This document shows, one piece after another, positions 9,083 to 18,169 of a stretch of DNA of 59,692 nucleotides. Both the position numbers and the translations under genes were made by a program. The stretch covers positions 1-59,692 of the forward strand of contig JARGOF010000030.1 in NCBI GenBank assembly GCA_029212415.1, in the 5' to 3' direction. The notes beneath the pieces are model-generated. The model was not told where the DNA came from and searched no databases. It was given only the letters and a program-made list of their open reading frames with translations. The DNA comes from Rhizobiaceae bacterium (GTDB taxonomy: Bacteria > Pseudomonadota > Alphaproteobacteria > Rhizobiales > Rhizobiaceae). Each line of letters opens with the position of its first letter. Position 1 is the stretch's first letter.

Positions 9083-9347
9083 TTGCCGTGGCGCAAAAAG
9101 CTTGATAAGAACGGTTCCAATGACGAACACTATGATCAGCACCCGTTTCTGCCCCCGCGCCAGCGGTGGCACCAGCACGTTGGATCGCTCCGCGCGCCGC
9201 ACACCCATGGTCTTTCTGCTTGTGCATGATCACAAGCGGCTGCCGGGGCGCTTTTTTGCGCGATTGCGCCATTCCGACGGCTTTCTTTGATATCTGCGGT
9301 ACGCGAACTGCCCGTCACACATTCCTTCCTGACCCCTTTGCATTTGG

Positions 9348-10766
9348 ATGAAATCCATGACTGAACCAAGAACTCTGTATGATAAAATATGGGACGAACA
9401 TGTTGTCAACGAGCAGGAGGACGGCACCTGTCTGCTCTATATCGACCGCCATCTGGTCCATGAGGTGACAAGCCCGCAAGCCTTTGAAGGTTTGCGCCTG
9501 ACCGGGCGCGGCGTACGCCACCCCAAACGGACTTTGGCCGTTGTGGATCACAATGTGCCAACGACACCGGACCGCAAGATCGGCATCAAGAACGAGGAAA
9601 GCCGCATTCAGGTTGAGGCGCTCGCCACGAATGCAGCCGAATTCGGTGTGGAATATTTCAATGAAGCCGATATTCGCCAGGGTATCGTTCATATTGTTGG
9701 ACCGGAGCAGGGCTTTACCCTGCCGGGCACAACGATCGTGTGCGGCGACAGCCACACCTCCACCCATGGTGCCTTCGGCGCGCTGGCCCACGGAATCGGA
9801 ACCTCCGAGGTGGAGCATGTTCTGGCCACCCAGACGCTGATTCAGAAAAAAGCCAAGAACATGCTTGTGCGTGTCGACAATTCGCTTCCCGAAGGTGTCA
9901 CCGCCAAGGATGTCATTCTGGCCATCATCGGTGAAATCGGTACGGCCGGAGGGACGGGTCATGTGATCGAATTTGCCGGTCAGGCGATTCGCGAACTTTC
10001 CATGGAAGGCCGCATGACGGTCTGCAACATGACCATTGAAGGCGGCGCGCGGGCCGGCCTGATCGCTCCTGACGAAAAAGCCCTGGCTTATCTCAAAGGT
10101 CGCCCGATGGCGCCAAAGGGTGAGCATTGGGACAAGGCTGTTGAACATTGGAAAACCCTGTTTTCCGATGAGGGCGCCCATTTTGACAAGGTGATCGTGC
10201 TTGATGCGCAGAACCTGCCACCCATCGTTTCATGGGGTTCATCGCCGGAAGATGTGATTGCTGTGACCGGTGAGGTGCCTGATCCGGCAAAGATCACCGA
10301 CGAAGCCAAGCGCACATCAAAGCAGCGCGCTCTTGACTATATGGGCCTGAAAGCCGGTACAAAAATCACCGACATCACGATTGACCGTGTGTTTATCGGA
10401 TCCTGCACCAATGGCCGCATAGAGGACTTGCGCGCGGCGGCAAAGGTTCTTGAAGGGCGCACGGTGCATGATGGTATTGAAGCAATGGTGGTTCCAGGCT
10501 CGGGGCTCGTCAAGGCGCAGGCGGAAGAAGAAGGTCTCGACAAGATCTTTCTGGATGCCGGTTTTGAATGGCGCGAGCCGGGCTGTTCCATGTGTCTTGC
10601 CATGAATGATGACCGTTTGCGGCCAGGAGAGCGATGCGCATCGACCTCCAACCGCAATTTCGAGGGACGCCAGGGGTTCAAGGGCAGAACACATCTGGTT
10701 TCGCCGGCGATGGCAGCCGCAGCGGCCGTTGCCGGGCATTTCGTTGACATTCGAGAATGGAAATAG
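9348..10766 (+). CDS. leuC: 3-isopropylmalate dehydratase large subunit LeuC
   Basis: LeuC with LeuD isomerises 2-isopropylmalate to 3-isopropylmalate in leucine synthesis. The 472-residue protein belongs to the aconitase superfamily and binds a 4Fe-4S cluster through the Cys of [12 protein letters not shown] and the two Cys of [10 protein letters not shown]. Other signatures are [39 protein letters not shown] and [12 protein letters not shown]. An alternative ATG at 9357 would remove three residues. The small-subunit gene leuD does not follow, so it lies elsewhere. The 265 bp upstream (9083-9347) hold no convincing gene. A long inverted repeat lies just downstream. Confidence 0.96.
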   Translation: MKSMTEPRTLYDKIWDEHVVNEQEDGTCLLYIDRHLVHEVTSPQAFEGLRLTGRGVRHPKRTLAVVDHNVPTTPDRKIGIKNEESRIQVEALATNAAEFGVEYFNEADIRQGIVHIVGPEQGFTLPGTTIVCGDSHTSTHGAFGALAHGIGTSEVEHVLATQTLIQKKAKNMLVRVDNSLPEGVTAKDVILAIIGEIGTAGGTGHVIEFAGQAIRELSMEGRMTVCNMTIEGGARAGLIAPDEKALAYLKGRPMAPKGEHWDKAVEHWKTLFSDEGAHFDKVIVLDAQNLPPIVSWGSSPEDVIAVTGEVPDPAKITDEAKRTSKQRALDYMGLKAGTKITDITIDRVFIGSCTNGRIEDLRAAAKVLEGRTVHDGIEAMVVPGSGLVKAQAEEEGLDKIFLDAGFEWREPGCSMCLAMNDDRLRPGERCASTSNRNFEGRQGFKGRTHLVSPAMAAAAAVAGHFVDIREWK

Positions 10767-10791
10767 CGCTCTCACGGGCGAATAATATATT

Positions 10792-10869
10792 GCCGGAAAC
10801 ATCGTTGTCCTGCGTGCCGACTTGAAAAAATACACGTCTGAATGGCACGCAGGCCGCGATGTTTACGGC
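10792..10869. repeat. Long two-tier inverted repeat between leuC and the diguanylate cyclase gene
   Basis: The outer arms are GCCGGAAACATCG (10792-10804) and CGATGTTTACGGC (10857-10869), 12 of 13 positions pairing. The inner arms are CCTGCGTGCC (10809-10818) and GGCACGCAGG (10844-10853), a perfect 10 bp. Small asymmetric internal loops (4 and 3 nt) separate the two tiers, and the apical loop has 25 nt. No T-run follows, so it is not a standard terminator. It may be a strong RNA hairpin on the leuC transcript or a short palindromic repeat element. I did not notice a second copy in the window. Confidence 0.75.
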
Positions 10870-10920
10870 TAATTAGTTCCTTGCCTGTAGTATCTGTCTC
10901 ATGATGTTCGGGGGAACAAC

Positions 10921-12123
10921 GTGGGACAAACTTATATTCACGCCGTCAATATAGCGTTGTCGATTGCGATCGTATGTGCGCTTGCGGCGATTTATCGTTA
11001 TGACCGCAATGGCAAGCCCGCTCTTTGGTGGATGCTGAGTTTCATTGCCGTTCTGTTCATGGGTGTCGGAGCCGTCGTGCTTCCCTATCTGGTTTCGGAA
11101 GAAACGACACGCTTTGTCCTGTTTGTCTTCAATATTCTTGCCATATGCTGCCTGAATATCGGCATCGCCTGGCATACCGGAACCGCCGTTCCCTGGCGGC
11201 TCATGGAGACTATTCTGGCGACAGCCTTTGTTGTTACCTTCCTGACCGGGCTGTTTTTTCCGCAACACATGATATCGGCAACTGTTGTTGCGCTGTCCCT
11301 TGCCTCTGCTCAATGTGTCGGGCTTTACATTCTGCTGCGGATGCCTTCGGAGGATAGAGATGGGGTTTTTGCGCTCTTTCTCGCCGTGGGCATCGTCAAC
11401 TACATGTCGGTTCCGGTGCTCGAACTCATGGTGATCGAAGGGATTGGCGGCCTGCACAATGCAGCCGCGATCATTATCGATATCAACAACTCGGTTGTCA
11501 TGATTGGATTGGCATTCTTCCTGCTGTTCAGTCTTTCCCATCGCCTTCTGTTTGATTTGAAGGGGCAGTCCGAGACGGACAGTCTCTCCGGGTTGCTGAA
11601 CAGGCATGGCTTCCATTCAGCCGTGGAAAAATACACCGATCAATCGGAAAGCGCGGTGACGGCATCGCTGATCATTTGTGACCTTGATCGGTTCAAGGCG
11701 ATCAATGATGAATACGGACATCATGTGGGCGACCGGGTTATCGCAGCCTTTGGCCGCCTGCTGCGTGCCGGAGTACGCGAAGGTGACCTGTGCGGCCGTG
11801 TCGGTGGTGAAGAATTTTGTATTTATCTCCACAATTCCGACATTCGGGCAGCCCGCCTTTTCGCAGAATGGCTGCGGGAGGCCTTTTCATCCATCAGCTA
11901 TTCAGAACTGGACGAAGATATCCGTTTCACCGCCAGCTTCGGTGTCGCCCAGATGTCGCATTGCGAAAAAATGGAGTCTGCCTTCAGACGCGCTGACAAG
12001 GCCCTTTATGTTGCCAAGCGTGATGGGCGTAACTGTGTGCGTTCCTGCAATGGCGTCGGCGAACCGGCTGAACAGCCGGAAATCAGATTTGAGGCCGGAC
12101 CGGTGCAGAACTACAAAATTTGA
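10921..12123 (+). CDS. Membrane diguanylate cyclase (GGDEF domain)
   Basis: This 400-residue protein should make cyclic di-GMP from two GTP. The N-terminal half (about 5-210) has seven predicted membrane helices and probably acts as a sensor. The GGDEF domain (about 215-385) has the metal-binding Asp of CDLDRFKAIND (Asp254), the active-site motif GGEEF (295-299) and, five residues before it, an RxxD inhibitory site (Arg286-Asp289), so product feedback is likely. No EAL domain is present. The start is GTG with GGGGGAACAAC upstream as a good binding site. The membrane part resembles MASE-like sensors but I cannot assign it to a named one. Signal unknown. Confidence 0.92.
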   Translation: MGQTYIHAVNIALSIAIVCALAAIYRYDRNGKPALWWMLSFIAVLFMGVGAVVLPYLVSEETTRFVLFVFNILAICCLNIGIAWHTGTAVPWRLMETILATAFVVTFLTGLFFPQHMISATVVALSLASAQCVGLYILLRMPSEDRDGVFALFLAVGIVNYMSVPVLELMVIEGIGGLHNAAAIIIDINNSVVMIGLAFFLLFSLSHRLLFDLKGQSETDSLSGLLNRHGFHSAVEKYTDQSESAVTASLIICDLDRFKAINDEYGHHVGDRVIAAFGRLLRAGVREGDLCGRVGGEEFCIYLHNSDIRAARLFAEWLREAFSSISYSELDEDIRFTASFGVAQMSHCEKMESAFRRADKALYVAKRDGRNCVRSCNGVGEPAEQPEIRFEAGPVQNYKI

Positions 12124-12126
12124 AAA

Positions 12127-12528
12127 TCAAGGTCGAATAATGCAGATGTCTGTGTTTTCGTCGCATTCCATGGTGGGTTGGGCGTCGTCGACGTCGATAA
12201 TTTTTGGGCCAGGGTGCGGTTTTGCTTTTGCCGGAATTGTCTGCTCATCTCCCTCAATGGAAAAATAGATACCATTTCCCTTGAACCGCTTTGCGGCGAT
12301 ATTCCCGGAAAAGGTTCCAAGACCCCGGACATGCGTTGTTCCGCTGCCTCCCGCATAGGTCCCGGCTTTTGTTTTGGCCGGAAGGTTGTTGTCAGATACA
12401 CGCACCAGAAGATCGGTCTGAATATATTGTGAATCTGCAGCGGCCACTTGATTTATCGGGCTCATGGCCAGCAATAAAATTGCGAGAAACACAATGGCGG
12501 CGGGAAGTGCTGCTGATCGATGGGTCAT
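12127..12528 (-). CDS. Small exported protein of unknown function
   Basis: From the ATG at 12528 (AGAAGGCG upstream) this codes 133 residues. The N-terminus is a clear signal peptide (ALPAAIVFLAILLLAMSPINQVAAAD, cleavage near residue 29). The mature part of about 105 residues has a Gly/Thr-rich core (TYAGGSGTTHVRGLGTFSGNIA) and ends in an acidic segment with two cysteines (MECDENTDICIIRP) that could form a disulfide. I do not recognise the family. The frame remains open upstream to 12618, but those residues are not signal-like. It converges on the diguanylate cyclase gene, stop to stop with 3 bp between, and is divergent from the GNAT gene at 12805. Confidence 0.6.
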   Translation of the reverse strand: MTHRSAALPAAIVFLAILLLAMSPINQVAAADSQYIQTDLLVRVSDNNLPAKTKAGTYAGGSGTTHVRGLGTFSGNIAAKRFKGNGIYFSIEGDEQTIPAKAKPHPGPKIIDVDDAQPTMECDENTDICIIRP

Positions 12529-12661
12529 GGCATCGCCTTCTATATTCTCCACCTTCAATATTCTTCGATGCCCGGTCCAATCACGGATCGGACGGTGGTT
12601 CGGGCCTTCACGTGACAAATATTGATGCCAATTTTAGGATTTTTCTTGCATTTTGGCCATG

Positions 12662-12690
12662 AAGGTAAAAATAAACCTTCTGTTAAGGTT
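12662..12690. promoter_or_regulatory. AAGGTT/AACCTT inverted-repeat cluster
   Basis: AAGGT (12662-12666), AACCTT (12674-12679) and AAGGTT (12685-12690) lie in the AT-rich divergent region between the small exported protein and the GNAT gene. The last two form a 6-bp dyad with a 5-nt spacer. It could be an operator; no factor can be named. Confidence 0.3.
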
Positions 12691-12804
12691 AAAAACAAAG
12701 GGATGCAGCGGACGCTTCATCCATCCAGAAATCCACATAGCCTGTCTCTGGCTGGCGCTGTACGTCCGGCCGTTGCAGTAGACCGTAAACCAACAAGAGT
12801 TGCC

Positions 12805-13263
12805 ATGACCATTGAACCTGAAATCGACATTGCCCAGTTGCGCCTCAATGACGCGCATGAATTGGCGCCGCTGATCGCTGCCTATGCGCAATCGCTCAAA
12901 CGGGGCGCACCGCGCCGGCCCGACGAATTTTATGCCGAGACACTGCTGCAGGACCGCGTTGCCGAATTGCTCGGCGCGCGCATTGACGGCGTCCTGGTGG
13001 GCTTCGTGGTTTTTTACGATCTGCCGGACCCGATCAGCGGAATGCGCTTCGGTCAGGTCGACCACCTCTATGTGCATCACGAGCAGCGACGCAAGGGAAT
13101 CGCCAAGGCGTTGCTTGATCTGTTGTCGGAAGATGGTGAGTCGCGCGGTTGGGGCAAGATGGTTCTGAATGCACCGCGGCAGCCCGATGAGGGTCGAAAA
13201 CTCTACGAGAGTCTCGCCGCCACGGCCGATTGGGCGAGTTTTGTGATTCATTTTGATCGGTAA
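12805..13263 (+). CDS. GNAT family N-acetyltransferase
   Basis: This 152-residue protein (ATG at 12805) is a GNAT acetyltransferase. The acetyl-CoA-binding motif A is clear: VDHLYVHHEQRRKGIAKALL (the Q/RxxGxG/A type, here RRKGIA), with the preceding strand GVLVGFVVFYDLP. It ends with ESLAATADWASFVIHFDR, the usual short C-terminal strand. The substrate is unknown. The frame is open back to 12622, but that part does not look like protein of this family. The gene stands alone before the sdh promoter region. Confidence 0.8.
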   Translation: MTIEPEIDIAQLRLNDAHELAPLIAAYAQSLKRGAPRRPDEFYAETLLQDRVAELLGARIDGVLVGFVVFYDLPDPISGMRFGQVDHLYVHHEQRRKGIAKALLDLLSEDGESRGWGKMVLNAPRQPDEGRKLYESLAATADWASFVIHFDR

Positions 13264-13345
13264 AGCCACGCTGCCGGATGGCTTGGCGAAAAAAATTTGC
13301 AGCCTCTTTTTGTCGTTATCGTGAGATTCGGGCCCTTTCAATCGA

Positions 13346-13362
13346 TTTGGAAGCGTTCTAAA
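13346..13362. promoter_or_regulatory. Possible Irr box (iron control element) upstream of sdhCDAB
   Basis: TTTGGAA-GCG-TTCTAAA is an interrupted palindrome with one mismatch. It agrees at 13 of 14 arm positions with the TTTAGAA-N3-TTCTAAA element that I recall as the target of the haem-dependent regulator Irr in Rhizobiales. Irr represses genes for iron-rich proteins when iron is short; complex II carries three Fe-S clusters and haem. The site lies about 180 bp before sdhC and 55 bp upstream of the predicted -35. Confidence 0.45.
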
Positions 13363-13417
13363 ACACGATGCAGCCAAAAAACCGTTTGCGCAGGTGCCGA
13401 CTAAGCGCACTGGTGCT

Positions 13418-13446
13418 TTGACGCACTGCAACTAAGATACTAATAA
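13418..13446 (+). promoter_or_regulatory. Promoter of sdhCDAB
   Basis: TTGACG (13418-13423) and TAATAA (13441-13446) are separated by exactly 17 bp and match a housekeeping sigma factor promoter. They lie 80 bp before the sdhC start codon. Confidence 0.6.
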
Positions 13447-13525
13447 CAGGATCACAACAGGTCGCGACACCACAGTCCGGCCTTCCAGCAACACTCGGAC
13501 GTGACCCAGAACTCACGGAGGCCCC

Positions 13526-13918
13526 ATGGCCAACGCCACGCAAAACAGACCGCTGTCGCCGCATCTGTCGATCTACAAATTGACGCCAACCATGATGATG
13601 TCGATCGTGCATCGCATCACCGGTGGCGCGCTCTATTTCGGTACATTGCTTGTTGCCTGGTGGCTGATCGCTGCGGCTGCAGGTCCTGCCTATTTTGAAT
13701 TTGCCAATGGGATTTTCGGTTCGATCATCGGGCGCCTTGTCCTGTTTGGCTATACCTGGGCGCTGCTCCATCACATGCTTGGTGGATTGCGGCACCTTGT
13801 GTGGGACACGGGTCACGGTCTGGATAAACATGTCAGCACCAAAATGGCCTGGCTTGTTCTGGCCGGATCGATTTCACTTACCATCATCCTATGGGCTATC
13901 GCCCTGATCTTCAGTTAA
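13526..13918 (+). CDS. sdhC: Succinate dehydrogenase cytochrome b556 subunit SdhC
   Basis: SdhC is one of the two membrane anchors of complex II, which passes electrons from succinate to ubiquinone. The 130-residue protein starts with [14 protein letters not shown] and has the quinone-site motif SIVHRITG near residue 30, then three membrane helices. The haem-ligand region is [23 protein letters not shown] lies 5 bp before the ATG. It is the first gene of sdhCDAB; sdhD follows after 13 bp. Confidence 0.95.
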   Translation: MANATQNRPLSPHLSIYKLTPTMMMSIVHRITGGALYFGTLLVAWWLIAAAAGPAYFEFANGIFGSIIGRLVLFGYTWALLHHMLGGLRHLVWDTGHGLDKHVSTKMAWLVLAGSISLTIILWAIALIFS

Positions 13919-13931
13919 ACGGGAGCCTGTC

Positions 13932-14312
13932 ATGGATCTGCGCACACCGCTTTCCAAAGTTCGCGGGCTGGGTTCCGCGAAAGAAGGAACCGATCATTTC
14001 TGGCGTCAGCGCCTGACATCGGTTGCCAATATTCCGCTGATTGTCTTTTTCGTGATCTTTCTGATGATCTATCAAGGCGAGCCCTATGAAGTCGTGGCCG
14101 GTGCGATGTCCAATCCGCTGGTTGCCGTGCTGATGGGGCTGGTTGTTGTGTCCGGTCTGGTTCACATGCGGCTCGGCATGCAGGTGATCATTGAAGACTA
14201 TGTGCATGGCGAAGGCGCCAAGATCGCACTTTTGATGCTCAACAGCTTTTTTGTAATTGTCGTCGGCGCCCTGTCGCTGTTTGCGATCCTCAAACTCGGA
14301 TTTGGAGGCTGA
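13932..14312 (+). CDS. sdhD: Succinate dehydrogenase membrane anchor subunit SdhD
   Basis: The 126-residue SdhD completes the membrane anchor of complex II. It opens with [20 protein letters not shown] and the conserved [14 protein letters not shown]. Three hydrophobic helices follow; [19 protein letters not shown] contains the His that contributes to haem b and the Asp-Tyr pair near the quinone. It is read through into sdhA, whose binding site GGAGG overlaps the end of this gene. Confidence 0.95.
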   Translation: MDLRTPLSKVRGLGSAKEGTDHFWRQRLTSVANIPLIVFFVIFLMIYQGEPYEVVAGAMSNPLVAVLMGLVVVSGLVHMRLGMQVIIEDYVHGEGAKIALLMLNSFFVIVVGALSLFAILKLGFGG

Positions 14313-14319
14313 TCTCCCA

Positions 14320-16143
14320 ATGGTCAACAAAACGGAATCGGCTTATCAATTCACCGAGCATGCTTTTGATGTGGTTGTTGTCGGTGCAGGTGGTGCCGGA
14401 TTGCGCGCCACACTGGGCATGGCAGAGCAGGGCTTGCGCACGGCGTGCATTACCAAGGTTTTTCCGACCCGGTCCCATACGGTTGCCGCGCAGGGCGGTA
14501 TTGCCGCCAGCTTGAAAAACATGACGCCGGACAGCTGGCAATGGCACATGTATGACACGATCAAGGGATCGGACTGGCTCGGCGACAATGATGCGATGGA
14601 ATATCTCGTGCGCGAGGCACCCAAGGCAGTCTATGAGCTGGAACATTACGGCGTACCGTTTTCCCGTACGGAAGACGGCAAGATCTACCAGCGCCCGTTT
14701 GGCGGCCATATGCAGAATTTTGGCGAAGGCCCGCCCGTACAGCGCACCTGTGCGGCTGCTGACCGGACCGGACATGCCATTCTTCACACGCTCTATGGTC
14801 AGTCCCTGCGGCACAATGCGCAGTTTTTCATCGAATATTTCGCCATCGACCTGTTGATGTCGGAAGACGGTGTATGCACCGGTGTCGTTACTTGGAATCT
14901 CGATGACGGGATGATCCATATTTTCCGTGCCAAGACAGTCGTCATGGCAACCGGCGGCTATGGGCGTTCATTCTTCTCCGCCACCTCGGCTCACACCTGC
15001 ACCGGTGATGGCAATGGCATGGTGGCCCGTGCCGGATTGCCGCTCCAGGACATGGAATTCGTGCAGTTCCACCCGACCGGGATTTATGGTGCGGGAACGC
15101 TGATTACCGAAGGCGCCCGAGGGGAAGGTGGCTATCTGGTCAATTCCGAGGGCGAGCGCTTCATGGAGCGCTATGCGCCTTCAGCGAAAGACCTCGCCTC
15201 ACGCGATGTGGTGTCGCGCTGCATGACGCTGGAAATCCGTGAAGGCCGCGGTGTCGGCAAGAACAAGGACCATATCTTCCTGCATCTTGATCACCTTGAT
15301 CCGGATGTTCTGGCGGAGCGTTTGCCGGGCATTTCCGAATCGGCAAAGATTTTTGCAGGTGTCGATGTCACGCGTGACCCGATCCCGGTTCTGCCAACCG
15401 TGCATTACAATATGGGTGGTATTCCCACCAACTACCACGGGGAAGTGCTCAATCCCACCAAGGACGATCCCGACCGGGTTCAGCCGGGGCTGATGGCCGT
15501 CGGAGAGGCAGGCTGCGCCTCCGTGCATGGTGCCAACCGTCTTGGTTCGAATTCGCTGATTGATCTGGTTGTCTTTGGCCGTGCTGCCGCCATACGGGCC
15601 GGCCAGACCATTGACCGCGAAAGCGAAGTGCCACCGGTCCCCAAAGCGTCTCTCGACAAGATCATGGCCCGGTTCGACCGGGCGCGCAATGCCAGCGGCT
15701 CGACGCCAACGGCTGAATTGCGAGACCGCATGCAGCGGGCCATGCAGGACGACGCCGCCGTTTTCCGCACACAGGATTCGCTGGAAAGCGGATGCCGCCG
15801 GATGGACGAGATCATGGGTCAGCTGAGCGATGTGCGTATCAGCGATCGATCACTGATCTGGAATTCGGATCTGGTGGAAACACTGGAACTGGACAATCTT
15901 GCGGCCTGCGCCATCTTGACCGTCTATGGGGCAGAAGCGCGCAAGGAAAGCCGTGGCGCCCATGCCCGGGAGGATTTCCCGGACCGTGATGACAAGAACT
16001 GGCGCGTCCATACATTGTCCTGGCTGGATGATGACAACAAGGTGACGCTTGATTACCGGCCGGTGCATACCGAGACGCTTACCAGTGAAGCTGATGGTGG
16101 TATCGAATTGGCCAGAATTGCGCCGAAGAAACGCGTTTACTAA
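14320..16143 (+). CDS. sdhA: Succinate dehydrogenase flavoprotein subunit SdhA
   Basis: SdhA oxidises succinate to fumarate at a covalently bound FAD. From the ATG at 14320 the protein has 607 residues. Visible are the dinucleotide motif [12 protein letters not shown] (19-30), the flavinylated His53 in [10 protein letters not shown], the capping-domain region and the substrate-site segment [26 protein letters not shown] read in parts. The C-terminal helical domain ends in the typical [19 protein letters not shown]. An earlier in-frame start at 14257 would overlap sdhD and is rejected. The binding site GGAGG sits at 14304-14308. Confidence 0.97.
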   Translation: MVNKTESAYQFTEHAFDVVVVGAGGAGLRATLGMAEQGLRTACITKVFPTRSHTVAAQGGIAASLKNMTPDSWQWHMYDTIKGSDWLGDNDAMEYLVREAPKAVYELEHYGVPFSRTEDGKIYQRPFGGHMQNFGEGPPVQRTCAAADRTGHAILHTLYGQSLRHNAQFFIEYFAIDLLMSEDGVCTGVVTWNLDDGMIHIFRAKTVVMATGGYGRSFFSATSAHTCTGDGNGMVARAGLPLQDMEFVQFHPTGIYGAGTLITEGARGEGGYLVNSEGERFMERYAPSAKDLASRDVVSRCMTLEIREGRGVGKNKDHIFLHLDHLDPDVLAERLPGISESAKIFAGVDVTRDPIPVLPTVHYNMGGIPTNYHGEVLNPTKDDPDRVQPGLMAVGEAGCASVHGANRLGSNSLIDLVVFGRAAAIRAGQTIDRESEVPPVPKASLDKIMARFDRARNASGSTPTAELRDRMQRAMQDDAAVFRTQDSLESGCRRMDEIMGQLSDVRISDRSLIWNSDLVETLELDNLAACAILTVYGAEARKESRGAHAREDFPDRDDKNWRVHTLSWLDDDNKVTLDYRPVHTETLTSEADGGIELARIAPKKRVY

Positions 16144-16160
16144 CAAAAGGTACGGGCACA

Positions 16161-16940
16161 ATGGTTGAACTCGCGCTTCCCAAGAATTCAAAAATGACCG
16201 ATGGCAAAACCTGGCCGAAGCCGGAAGGTGCTGCCAATCTGCGTGAATTCAAGATTTACCGGTGGTCGCCTGATGACGGCAAAAATCCTTCGATCGACAC
16301 CTATTATGTCGATCTGGATGATTGTGGGCCGATGGTGCTGGACGGTCTGCTTTGGATCAAGAACAAGGTTGATTCAACCCTGACCCTGCGGCGTTCCTGC
16401 CGTGAGGGGATCTGCGGCTCCTGTGCCATGAATATTGACGGGACCAATACGCTTGCCTGCACAAGGGGCATGGATGAAATCGCCGGTACGGTGAAGGTCT
16501 ATCCATTGCCGCATCTTCATGTGGTCAAGGATCTGGTGCCTGATCTGACCAATTTCTATGCCCAGCACCGGTCCATTGAGCCCTGGCTGAAAACCACGTC
16601 GCCGCCACCGGAAACCGAATGGCTGCAGTCGCACGAGGATCGGGCCAAACTGGACGGTCTGTATGAGTGCATATTGTGTGCCTGCTGCTCCACGTCCTGC
16701 CCCAGTTACTGGTGGAATGGTGACCGTTATCTGGGGCCTGCGGTTCTCCTGCAGGCCTATCGCTGGCTGATTGACAGCCGGGACGAGGCAACCGGTGAGC
16801 GGCTTGACGAACTCGAAGACCCGTTCCGCCTCTATCGTTGCCACACGATCATGAATTGTACGCAGACCTGCCCGAAGGGTCTGAACCCGGCCAAGGCAAT
16901 TGCCGAGATCAAGAAGATGATGGTCGAACGACGCGTCTGA
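16161..16940 (+). CDS. sdhB: Succinate dehydrogenase iron-sulfur subunit SdhB
   Basis: SdhB wires electrons from FAD to the quinone site through three clusters. The 259 residues include the 2Fe-2S ligands in [10 protein letters not shown] and the later Cys100 (Cys80, 85, 88, 100), the 4Fe-4S motif [12 protein letters not shown] (170-181) and the 3Fe-4S/4Fe-4S motif [17 protein letters not shown] near the end. The N-terminus ([20 protein letters not shown]) is slightly longer than in E. coli and typical for the order. It is the last gene of sdhCDAB. No clear terminator follows in the 224 bp before msrA. Confidence 0.97.
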   Translation: MVELALPKNSKMTDGKTWPKPEGAANLREFKIYRWSPDDGKNPSIDTYYVDLDDCGPMVLDGLLWIKNKVDSTLTLRRSCREGICGSCAMNIDGTNTLACTRGMDEIAGTVKVYPLPHLHVVKDLVPDLTNFYAQHRSIEPWLKTTSPPPETEWLQSHEDRAKLDGLYECILCACCSTSCPSYWWNGDRYLGPAVLLQAYRWLIDSRDEATGERLDELEDPFRLYRCHTIMNCTQTCPKGLNPAKAIAEIKKMMVERRV

Positions 16941-17164
16941 TTGTGCGATCATGCCGTGTCGGTCTGCCTGCAACGCGCAGGAGACTGTACCAGATAACCG
17001 GGCCAGATAGCCGGATCAGACAGCCGGTTTCACGGCCTCGTGAGACGGTTTGATCTGGATGACGCTTTACCTTTTGCGCCGATGCATCCACATAACAGGT
17101 GGCATTGGTGTCTGTCCGGTTGTCGGGCAGGCAAGCATTCGGTGCGTTATTCGGAGAATTGACA

Positions 17165-17812
17165 ATGCGTAAGGTCTTGATTGTTGCGGCACTGGCAGCA
17201 GGCACTGCTTTTCTGGCGCTGGCGGGCTATATGCCCATGACGCATGTGGAAGCGCAGAGTGCAAGCACCGGCGATACACAGACGGCGATCTTTGCGGGCG
17301 GCTGCTTCTGGTGCGTCGAATCCGATTTTGACCACGTGCCCGGTGTGCTGGAGACCATATCGGGCTATACGGGCGGTCACCTGGAAAATCCCACCTACCG
17401 CGATGTGGTTTCTGAAACGACCGGTCATCGCGAGGCTGTGAAAATCACCTATGATCCGGCGAAGATCGACTATGATGCGATGCTTGATGTGTTCTGGCGC
17501 AGTGTCGATCCCACCGATGCGGATGGTCAGTTCTGTGACCGGGGAGAGAGTTACACCACGGCGATCTACACGCTGGACGCAGAACAGCAGGCGCAAGCCG
17601 AAGCATCCAGCGCCAAAGTCGCGGATCAGCTGGGCCAGAAAATCGCGACCCTGATCGAACCGGCAACGCAGTTTTATCCGGCAGAGCAATACCATCAGGA
17701 TTATTACAACAAGAATCCGGTCCGCTACAATTTCTACCGGCTCAGCTGTCGCCGTGATGCCAGGATAGATGCCCTTTGGGGCGATGATGCCCATCGTGGT
17801 ATCGTCAAGTAA
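17165..17812 (+). CDS. msrA: Exported peptide-methionine (S)-S-oxide reductase MsrA
   Basis: MsrA reduces the S-form of methionine sulfoxide in proteins. From the ATG at 17165 (GAGAATTGACA upstream) it has 215 residues. The first 32 form a signal peptide (VLIVAALAAGTAFLALAGYMP), so this copy should work in the periplasm or at the envelope. The catalytic motif GCFWCVE is at 46-52, with GYTGGHLENPTYRDV and the typical QYHQDYYNKNP further on. Resolving cysteines are partly visible in LSCRRDARID at the C-terminus. The periplasmic location suggests defence of envelope proteins against oxidants. It needs an electron donor not seen nearby. Confidence 0.92.
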   Translation: MRKVLIVAALAAGTAFLALAGYMPMTHVEAQSASTGDTQTAIFAGGCFWCVESDFDHVPGVLETISGYTGGHLENPTYRDVVSETTGHREAVKITYDPAKIDYDAMLDVFWRSVDPTDADGQFCDRGESYTTAIYTLDAEQQAQAEASSAKVADQLGQKIATLIEPATQFYPAEQYHQDYYNKNPVRYNFYRLSCRRDARIDALWGDDAHRGIVK

Positions 17813-18169
17813 CTCAAGATACCTGCGGGGCAATTCGCAGGTGCTGCACCTGAGCGCTGTGCAGCGTCCGTCCCGGAGCCACGTCATGCATCGCGATCCG
17901 CTTGGATTGGTGGGGTGATCGCATGCCGCCTGTGCGAATGGTGGCGGCATGCGGGCGTAGGCCATGCCTTGCCTGAAACAAATGCCCGACGCGGCGATTT
18001 TGGGGTCGATTTGGGCAATAAAGTGACCTTGGCGCCGCGAATATCGATGAATTGTGCATATTTGAAACAAATTTCGCCATCTTTGTGGTTTGAATGGCAA
18101 CAATCCGTTATAGGGATTCGTATGTGGGGTGCTCCTGGCTCCCAGTGTAAAGTTTTATGGGGAATATTG
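17813..18169 (+). other. Gene-free stretch between msrA and the Omp19-like gene
   Basis: No convincing gene is present in these 357 bp. ACCTGCG (17821-17827) and CGCAGGT (17836-17842) make a 7-bp hairpin just after msrA, without a T-run. A frame is open from 17915 into the lipoprotein gene, but its first 85 residues lack any protein-like pattern. The AT-rich part from about 18040 to 18115 is the likely promoter region of the lipoprotein gene. Confidence 0.5.

Noticed and set aside
9083-9347. Short frames between the permease and leuC (such as 9036-9290 plus and 9136-9369 minus)
   Set aside because: No family pattern, no good ribosome binding site, overlap with neighbours; I see nothing else in this 265-bp gap.
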